Shown here: piece after piece, positions 56,235 to 64,000 of the stretch
Position numbering within the stretch: the stretch's first letter is position 1
How the letters are laid out: the number at the start of each line of letters is the position of its first letter
Notes under the pieces: generated by a model
The model's database searches: none
What the model saw: only the letters and a program-made list of their open reading frames with translations
Told to the model about the DNA's origin: nothing
Translations under genes and position numbers: made by a program
NCBI RefSeq assembly: GCF_964355755.1
Contig: NC_092676.1
Coordinates: 4,012,288-4,076,287 of the forward strand
Direction of reading: 5' to 3'
DNA from: Antedon mediterranea
Taxonomy: Eukaryota > Echinodermata > Crinoidea > Comatulida > Antedonidae
DNA length: 64,000 nt

Positions 56235-57563
56235 GTAAGTGTTTTATTTAGTTCATAATACTTTTATAATTATTTTTTTTAATTATACATTTTAAAATAA
56301 AATTTAATGAGAAAAAAGATAGATGCTGTTAATTTTACTCATTTGTTCTTTAGAATGGTTCCGAAACGTTGATCTTTTTTTGTCATTACATTTTATTTTA
56401 AAGTTATGTAGTAAACGTCTCTTAATTTGTAATTATGAATTCCTTTTTAAATTATAGTTAAATGTAAATCATGCAATTTTCTAAATGCAAATTTTAATGT
56501 AATGGTCCTATAGAGTAATTGTTTCACTTCATTTAATAATTAATATTTGATTAAAACTCCGAACAATGGGTCTTGATGTCCCCTTAAGGAGGTCCAGTAA
56601 TATCATTTTCAGTATTTCTATCAAAATTATATTTACTGTCAAAAAGTATTTAGGTAACCGGTTACGGGATTATAAATACATGAAAAACCCCTTATTGTCA
56701 AAAATTGTCTGTGTGCCTATGGTACAGTAATATACGTTTATACAAATGTATTGATTTGCAATGAATGGAACATTCCAAATTATTTGGTTTAACCATACTT
56801 GCATACCTCTATGGTTTAACACAAGTAGGTAAATTGATAGACCCTTGGAGAATAAACAGAAATAGTACTGTAATGCTATACAATACTGCAAATAGGTATT
56901 AACCACTTTTGATCGCCATTTGAATCAAAAGTGTGTTGTACTGTTAGATATAATATAAACAAATATACTAATAAACTTTATCACTTATTATAAACACATA
57001 ATAATATAATACTTTATTACTGTCAGTTGTTTCTCAACGTTTGTATTAATTAATAATTACAAAAATATAAACGTATTAGTGGTCTTTAAATGTACTTTAC
57101 TATTTCAATCGACCATGAGACAGTGACAGTTTATAAAGTATTAAATCGGAAATGTTTTACTCTAATTAGTGGTATATTATTTATAGTATTAAGTAATGAA
57201 GGAAGAAAGTTTGTGGAAACAAACATATTGAATTTGAATTTAAATAATAGGTGTTTAAGACTATCTTCTGTTAGTTGAGGAACATAGATTTAAGTATTTT
57301 TAAAAATTGTATTTATTTTGTTAATGCAAATTTTTAGAATTGTTAATTATACAAAAAAAATTGTTTTTTTTTCCTGTCCTCTTTTGGAAGTCTGTTTAAT
57401 AAAAGGCCAAGTAATTAAATAGAAAAGACACACAAAGACTTTTGGGCGAGTGTCCGTTATGAGAGTTGTCCATTTACGAATGGTGTCCACACAGGGAGTT
57501 TTGGACCATTACTTAGGAAAGATAAAGCATCAAACTTTACAGTTTATTCTTTATTCTTTGTAG
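56235..57563. other. intron; nothing coding recognised
   Basis: AT-rich. The segment at about 57240-57410 recurs at 59130-59285 (GTGTTTAGAC/GTGTTTAAGA, CATAGATTTAAGTA, TTTTCCTGTCCTCT), another trace of segmental duplication within the locus. A 62-codon frame near 57090 has no support. Confidence 0.5.
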
Positions 57564-57635
57564 AAGGTTGGACGATAACCAAATAAGGAAATTGCCAGCA
57601 AATGCATTTAATGGTTTGACAGCATTAAAAAAACT
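57564..57635 (+). CDS. leucine-rich repeat exon 8
   Basis: 72 bp, phase 2-2; acceptor TTCTTTGTAG, donor GTGAGT. Reads LRLDDNQIRKLPANAFNGL then TALKKL. Most like exon 7 in the NAFNGL part. Confidence 0.88.
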
Positions 57636-58019
57636 GTGAGTGTATCTCAAATTTATCCCAATTCATTAATTTACGTTTTAGAATAATGACAGATTCATAT
57701 TATTTAGTTTATCATTTCATAATGTGATCTTGTAACAAACAATTAATGAGAGGCAATGATCACCCAAGATCCATGAAATAACACCTTTGTACCAATAGGG
57801 TTACATGCTCTAGCATAATTTTAAAGGAAAAAAATTCACAAGAAAAGTTTAAGACTAATTAGCCGTGGATGGAAGAAGAAATATAATCAGAAAAATAAAG
57901 GGGTAAACACAGTGTTTATATACGGTAAGGTGTAGAAATCAATAGATAATTCACAACTAACTTAACTGCTCAAGCGTAAGCTAGCAAGACTATATACTAT
58001 GCATTATTTATTATTTAAG

Positions 58020-58091
58020 GCGAATGAATGGTAACCAAATACACACATTGGAAGCCTATGCATTTTCTGGTTTGGAATCATTGACAGAACT
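58020..58091 (+). CDS. leucine-rich repeat exon 9
   Basis: 72 bp, phase 2-2; acceptor TTATTTAAG, donor GTGAGT. Reads LRMNGNQIHTLEAYAFSGL then ESLTEL. Near twin of exon 6; its downstream intron carries the empty Helitron site. Confidence 0.88.
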
Positions 58092-59518
58092 GTGAGTATT
58101 TTTTCAATACTTCACTTTACCAACTTTCTAATTTCAAAAGAAATTGATTATTGTTTAGAACCATTATAATGTCAAATTATTCCAGTTAATACTGAATGTC
58201 ATATAGACTGCCCTAACAAACATTGAGTAAACAGTGTCAGTCAATGGAATTACAATGAACAACATGAATTATATTGTGATCCTTTTGATTCCAAGATATT
58301 TTTTGTCACAAAAAAAGAAATAATGACATTTTACCATAATACTGTATCAAACAACTACTATATATATATATATATATGATGTATATATTATATGATTTTC
58401 CTTAGTATGAATTATTTTATGTTGTAGTCAGTTAAGAAAATAATATCATAAAGTAGTTAAGTGTACTGTAGATTTGAATCCAATTTGTTTGCTAAATATA
58501 AACGAAATATTTAACAAAGACACTAAGTTAGGGAAGGGCCGGACATATTGATAACCTTTGTAAAAATACAAAGAAAACAAATAGGTGTTTTATATAAACT
58601 AAGATATTTGGTTTCTTTTAAAATAAATATTAATTTTAATATATAACTTCTTTATTTTACCGTTATTATTTATGGTATAGAAGTCTGGGGAAACACTCAT
58701 ATAATGTTACATTTTCTGATTTCATTTTATATAATTGTTTAAACAACTTAATATTATAGATGTTTAAAAGTTATGTTATATGTTTTGTGTTTTAATTATT
58801 ATCATTTGTATTTATTATTTATATGCTATATTCATTTAATAACTATATCGGCGTCTATTAAAAAATTATTTATGTGTTACATTTCGAAGGCCAAATCTCG
58901 CCAACCGAAAGCTTTTTATTTAGTCGTTTTGTCAAATAAGTAAATCATGTAATTATTATTATTTTACATTTTGTAAAAAAAGTCAAAAAGACTATGCATT
59001 ATATTAAATAAAATAAACAGAAGGGCGTGAAAGATTACTGCAATTTTTGACTAAAAATCATGATCCTAATACATTAAAAGTTTTAATTTCTTTTGTGAGT
59101 TGTTGAAGCTTCCATAACATGAACAAGTGTTCGTTGCTATAGGTGTTTAGACAATCTCCTGTTAGTTGAGCAACATAGATTTAAGTAGTTTTAAAAACTG
59201 TATTCATTGTGATAATGCAAGTTTTTAGAAGTTAATAATACAACAAAAAATGTTTTTTTCCTGTCCTCTCTTGAAAGTCTGTTTCAATTATTAAATAATA
59301 AATTATTTTACATTGTTGGTTAAGCAATGACAATGGATTAATCACAATTTGTGGCTTATAAAAGATAATTTTTAAAAATCACAGTTTTTAGTTCATCTAT
59401 CATGAATGAACTTAATTTTTTTTTTAATTATTCCAAATCATTTATCCCCAAGTCAATTACAGTTTTCAACAACACCATTACTAGATACTTTGGTTCTGTT
59501 TAAGTAAATTGTTGTGTA
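58092..59518. other. intron; nothing coding recognised
   Basis: AT-rich, including a (TA)n run near 58361 and the duplicated segment at 59130-59285. The part from 59286 to 59415 again resembles intron sequence of the LRR array (AATTATTTTACATTGTTGGT, TTCATCTATCATGAATGAAC), but the exon is absent. Confidence 0.5.
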
Positions 59519-60963
59519 CTAGATGGTACGCTCGCTTCGCTCGCGTACCATCTAGGTCGTGCCCACAGATGGTTCTCGAATACATAATAATTTCAGCATT
59601 AAAAAACTGGCGATTTCAAATGTACGTACCGCAGGACAAATACATGTCGTTTACAGGAACGAATAAATAGACAATTTGATTTATGTACTCAACTAAAATT
59701 AGCACCCTGGGAATTACTTCCGAAAGAGAAACTTTTCACAAAATGAGACCAATTGTTTAAGTCAAATTTAAACAAACTTAATTTGTGTTTTGTATGTAAC
59801 ATTAGGGTTGAGGGATGGGGAAGAGGATGGGTGCAAAGAGGAACAATTTTTAAATATATTCTTTATCTATTTAGTAACGAAATATTAATTGTTTTCATGT
59901 TTTACAAATAATATACCACTAAACACAGTAAAACATTGCGATGTAATACTTTGTTGAAACTATCACCGTCCAAGTCGATTGAAATAGTACAGTACATGTA
60001 ACGATACATCACTACGACGTGTATATGTTTATATAATGTAAAACAATTTGTGAAAACCACCTCTATTCGGGGAAAATCATAAATTCGATTTAATCGTCAA
60101 TAAATATTAAATTATCTAACTCAACTTAATAAGTAGGCCTAATGGTTTTCAATTGTTTCTTAGAGCCAATTCATACTTAAGTTGGTTCCTACCCTACCCA
60201 CCAAAGTTGTTCTGCGTTTAGGGCATGTGATGTACCGTAGGCCTATCCTCTACTGGTTTTACAACGCTACTCATGCCAGTGAGAGAAGGGTGATGATGTG
60301 GGTGGTTTAATTGCAATAATAAAGATTTGTACATAATATACGGCGAGTGAAAACTCTAGCTCATTATCCGTTTAAAAAAAAATGTATATCCAACCACTGC
60401 AGCACAGATTGAAAAAAAAAATGGATCGAATTTCTGTTATGAGTATACAGTACTTGCCTTTACGACGCCTGAGGGAATAGACACTTGAGGAACAGAGATT
60501 GGAATGTTCCATTCATCGCAAATCAATACATTTGTATAAACGTATATTAAATCTATCAAAATAATATTTTTTAAAGAAAATCGGCCTTTCTTCAACATTA
60601 TGATGCTGTACTCGAGCTGTTCAACCGGTTTTCAGCTATTAAAAACAATTATCGTAGGAGGAAATAGGAAAATGCGAAGCATCCTCGTATTATTGTGTGC
60701 GGGTATTTTTCAAGACGGAAATCCATTAGACAGTGTATACCACGATCGAAAAACACCCCTATTTGGGGCAAATCGTTGAACCTAAATTCGTTTTAATCGT
60801 CAATAACTAATTATCGAACTCAATTTAATTAGTAAACAGGGTTACATCAAGTGGTTAAAATCAGTACCGAAAGTACGAACCAACTTTATATACCATCGAG
60901 TAAACATTCTAGAAATAACGCGCGATTTACCAAATTTTGCCCTTACGTAAATTTATATATAGA
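59519..60963 (-). mobile_element. non-autonomous Helitron, family 1 copy B
   Basis: Same length (1,445 bp) as copy A and the same ends in reverse: hairpin and CTAG at 59519, TC end at 60963. In its own sense it lies between A and T. It sits in the intron between LRR exons 9 and 10. Confidence 0.87.
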
Positions 60964-62167
60964 TAACGTTTATGTGTAGTTTGTATAGCGTGTATAATGT
61001 TCTCATATATTTATTCATTTCTTAAAATAGTGTACAAAAAAAAACAGATTTCTGATTTGTTTTATTGAATCCAATTAATGCTGTGAGAGCAGCGAATTAT
61101 TAATGTTATTATAAAGCAATATGTAGAGACAGCAGACTTTCTTCATCGGCATAATACTACTACTGTAGTTGGAAGCAGGAGTACTTGTTACTCAGTATAA
61201 CATTTTGATTTTCAATCATTCTGGAAGTATCCATTCATAATGTAATAATAATTTTACATTGCAGGTTAAACAACTATAACAATAGATTTAATATTATTAT
61301 ATAATTTTATTATGTGATTTTATAACAAATTAGTTACAAAAAAAAAACCCAAAAACAACCGGTTTTTAATTAATTCATAATGAATTATTTTTATTTTTTT
61401 GTAAGATAGGCCTAATATAAATATAATTTAAGTGAGATTTTCTACATTTAGTATTTGCTTATGTAGTGATTTTGTTATCAAATTATAAATATATTTTTTT
61501 AATATTAACAATTACTTTGTATTTCTCTTACTTTGAAGGATATTGCACATCGGGCAAGTCATTGGATATCGGTATTTTTTTTAAAAATTATTCTTATGAA
61601 TTTCTTTTGATTAATAATTCATTAGTTCAATATATGTACTGCAAAAATGAATTCATATATGCCATGCAGTTGTTTGAAATGTTTAATTTTGATAACACAT
61701 CTAAGTATAGCATTTAAATATTTCCATTCCGTTCAGGGTTAAGTGGTACTACTATCACTACAGTTTTCCTTAAAACAAATTAGTTTACGGCCATTGCGGC
61801 TCTTCTCCACGTTCAAACATTTGAGAGACATCTATTTATTTCCTTTGAGACTTATTATAGGCTAACATTGGCAGAATTGTAAATTGTTATAGAAATTTGT
61901 CTTGCGACATCAACATAAAGTCTAAAAAAAGCACAAAAAAAATAAGTGTAATGACAAATATGCTTAATTTTGTATAAAATTTAAAGTAATTGAGTAAACA
62001 ATTTTTTCTTTCCTTTTCACAACATAATTTAGGTGGCTCTGAGAACAAATTTGTAATTGTTTACTTATAATATTAAATATCAATGAATAAATGAATGTGA
62101 ACAAAACAAGGCTATCAAATTAAATTAATGAAATCACTTTTTCTAAACCTTAAACCTATTCTTAAAA
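60964..62167. other. intron, nothing recognised
   Basis: AT-rich. The 83-codon frame at 61466 lacks any domain. A short phrase GGTTAAACAACTATAACAAT near 61265 recalls the LRR-array intron. Confidence 0.45.
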
Positions 62168-63866
62168 AAACAAGGCCAACATCCATTAAGTCGCGTGCTA
62201 CAATGCATAGTGATACCGGACCGACCGACAGACCGACCGACCGGCATAGTGAACAATAGAGTCGCGTCCACGCGACTAAAAAGGCATAATTTTGACGAAT
62301 TTTTGAACTTTTTCATCAAAAACGTGCGCAAATTATCCAATTCGACGTGCTCGTATGACGTAATTTTAAGTCAAAACTGTTTAAAAGTTGGTAAAATTAT
62401 TAGAAAAGGCTGCAAAAACATAAATCCCGCGAAAAAAGTATGTATTTAACGCTACGTGCGCACCGCGCGCGTAAACATTTGCGCGCGTATGGGAATTTTT
62501 GACATGCTCAAAATGACAAGAAACGCGTAGAAAGTTGATTAAAAATTAATTTTGCGCATTTTAAAATTTTAAATGCGCGCGCGCGCGTAACTTTGTGTAA
62601 AACACACATTTTTTTTCAACAGAAAGTTAGCGCCTGATATGAATTAAACTTTTGCAAAGCTTCAATTTAAAATGTTATTTGGTTTTTGCCCTATGTTTAA
62701 TACGAGAAAATCGTTAAATCGCGCGTAAATCACGTTGCGCAACTCTAACGTCATTCAAAATAGGATGTCCACAATTTCACGTAAATGCCCACATGTTGAC
62801 AGTTCAAAAAGTACAGAAAAGCAATAAAACCCATAGTAATACCGGACCGACAGACCGACCGACATAGTGAACTATAGAGTCGCGTCTACGCGACTAATAA
62901 ACTTGCCTAACATTATTCAAATTGCTTCTTATACTTCTACCTTTTTACTAATTCATTTCTTATACTAATGTATAATCTTGTTCCAATAAGCATGATTATT
63001 TTGTGTAATCTTCATAATGAAACTTCATTCAGTACCATTTTTTTGTAAAGACCTGTTTCATTTATTGAGTTGCAGGCTGCATTGCAGCGGTGATAACTAA
63101 TGGTTTTAATATATTGTAGTTGAAAACATATAATTTACATCAAAAATTAAATACTGCAATTTTTAGTCGCGTGGACGCGACTCCATAGTTCACTATGTCG
63201 GTCGGTCGGTCTGTCTGTCGGTCCGGTATCACTATGCGTTTTATCGCTTTCTGACCTTATCTTGATATCAGTTTAATCTAGCTAAGTCAATTTTTCACAG
63301 TATATTCCTTATGGCCAGGAATCGATGTGGTTATGTTTTCCCGGTGCGCAATAACAAATTACGCGGTCTACGCACGACGATTTAACGAAATCACGTTTGT
63401 AATCATATCTTCAAAACCATGAATCACAATTAAATAAAATTTGGTACTTGTAAATTACAGGGCATAAATCATCATATGGCAATACAATTACATGCGTAGC
63501 GCATGTAACGCATGCGTACGCGCGCTTACAATTTTCAAAATTTATTTTCGATGAAATAAGAGTACGTTTCAGGCAATTTTAAGCGTTTACAAAATTGCCA
63601 TGAGTGCGCAGATTTTTGCGCGTTAAATGTTATTGCGCACTCTATTTGCCCGATTTCTGTTTTCTTGACTTACTTTTCAACTCGAAATTATGTTATACGA
63701 GCACGTCAAAAGTGTCAGGCTACGCACGTGTAAATTAAAAAAATATAAATGTTTTTAAACATTTCAACATTTTTAAACATGTTCAGTAATTTCGGTCAGT
63801 TGGTAGGTTGGTCGGTCGGTAAACACTAATGAGCACGCGACTGCAGCCATCTATATGGCCTTGTTA
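62168..63866. mobile_element. 1.7-kb foldback-like element with GTCGCGT and (CCGA)n modules
   Basis: Ends are inverted: AACAAGGCCAACATC...GTCGCGTGCT at the left against AGCACGCGAC...ATATGGCCTTGTT at the right. A module of (CCGA)n with CATAGTGAAC.ATAGAGTCGCGT..ACGCGACT occurs forward at about 62208 and 62840, and inverted at about 63160-63240. GCGCGCGCGC runs lie near 62575. No coding potential seen; superfamily unknown. Confidence 0.65.
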
Positions 63867-63890
63867 ATTCATACTGAACTTTTTCTTCAG

Positions 63891-63968
63891 GCCTGGCGTG
63901 TGGGACTCTAATCAAATACCTACAATAGAAGCCAATTCATTTAATGGTTTGACATCACTGCTACAACT
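63891..63968 (+). CDS. leucine-rich repeat exon 10
   Basis: 78 bp, phase 2-2; acceptor TTTTTCTTCAG, donor GTGAGT. With TT carried in it reads LPGVWDSNQIPTIEANSFNG then LTSLLQL. Two codons longer than the standard exon in the beta-strand region. The LRR run therefore continues past the window; the C-terminal cap and any membrane anchor are not in view. Confidence 0.85.
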
Positions 63969-64000
63969 GTGAGTATTTTTTCAATTTGTATACTTCTACA

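Noticed and set aside
61466-61717. Candidate further LRR or secreted exon
   Set aside because: No LRR framework, and the hydrophobic start is simply T-rich intron sequence.

Overview
The window is intron-rich, AT-rich animal DNA. Two protein-coding genes can be supported, both on the + strand. They sit among minisatellites, a large satellite block, non-LTR retrotransposon fragments, SINEs, Helitrons and small DNA transposons. Multi-exon SRCR and leucine-rich-repeat (LRR) coding units and the repeat style suggest a marine deuterostome invertebrate, perhaps an echinoderm. That assignment is inference; no species marker was seen.

Region 1 (1-18100) holds the 3' half of a PICALM/AP180-type clathrin assembly protein gene. 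Eight clear exons and one candidate upstream exon join in frame: phase 1 up to the exon at 5691, phase 2 into the exon at 8232, then phase 0. The reading ends at a TGA at 17476. The ANTH domain would lie left of the window. The introns carry arrays of 33-, 45-, 90-, about 30- and 17-bp units, two related TTAA-flanked MITEs (one with a second MITE nested in it), and LINE and SINE pieces.

Region 2 (18100-41500) is almost all repeats. It holds a 2.8-kb element with long inverted arms inserted into a tandem repeat, a 1.45-kb Helitron, CR1/L2-like retrotransposon remnants on the - strand, a second Helitron with a textbook 3' hairpin, and about 8 kb of an 83-bp satellite containing a 2,683-bp higher-order duplication. 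A possible signal-peptide exon at 23979-24126 has the right phase to be the start of the next gene.

Region 3 (41700-64000) is an SRCR plus LRR locus. Three tandem SRCR exons (phase 1-1) are followed by an LRR N-cap exon (phase 1 to 2) and at least ten single-LRR exons (phase 2-2), continuing past the window end. The first five LRR exons lie in roughly 0.8-1.0-kb units whose introns are also duplicated. Among these five, protein differences cluster at the exposed positions of the LRR beta strand while most of the rest is invariant. Because all exons of a class have the same phase, adding, losing or skipping one keeps the frame. The likely product is a secreted or membrane recognition protein with an expandable LRR ectodomain. 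It is the best candidate in the window for something undescribed. Whether SRCR and LRR exons belong to one transcript rests only on order, strand and phase.
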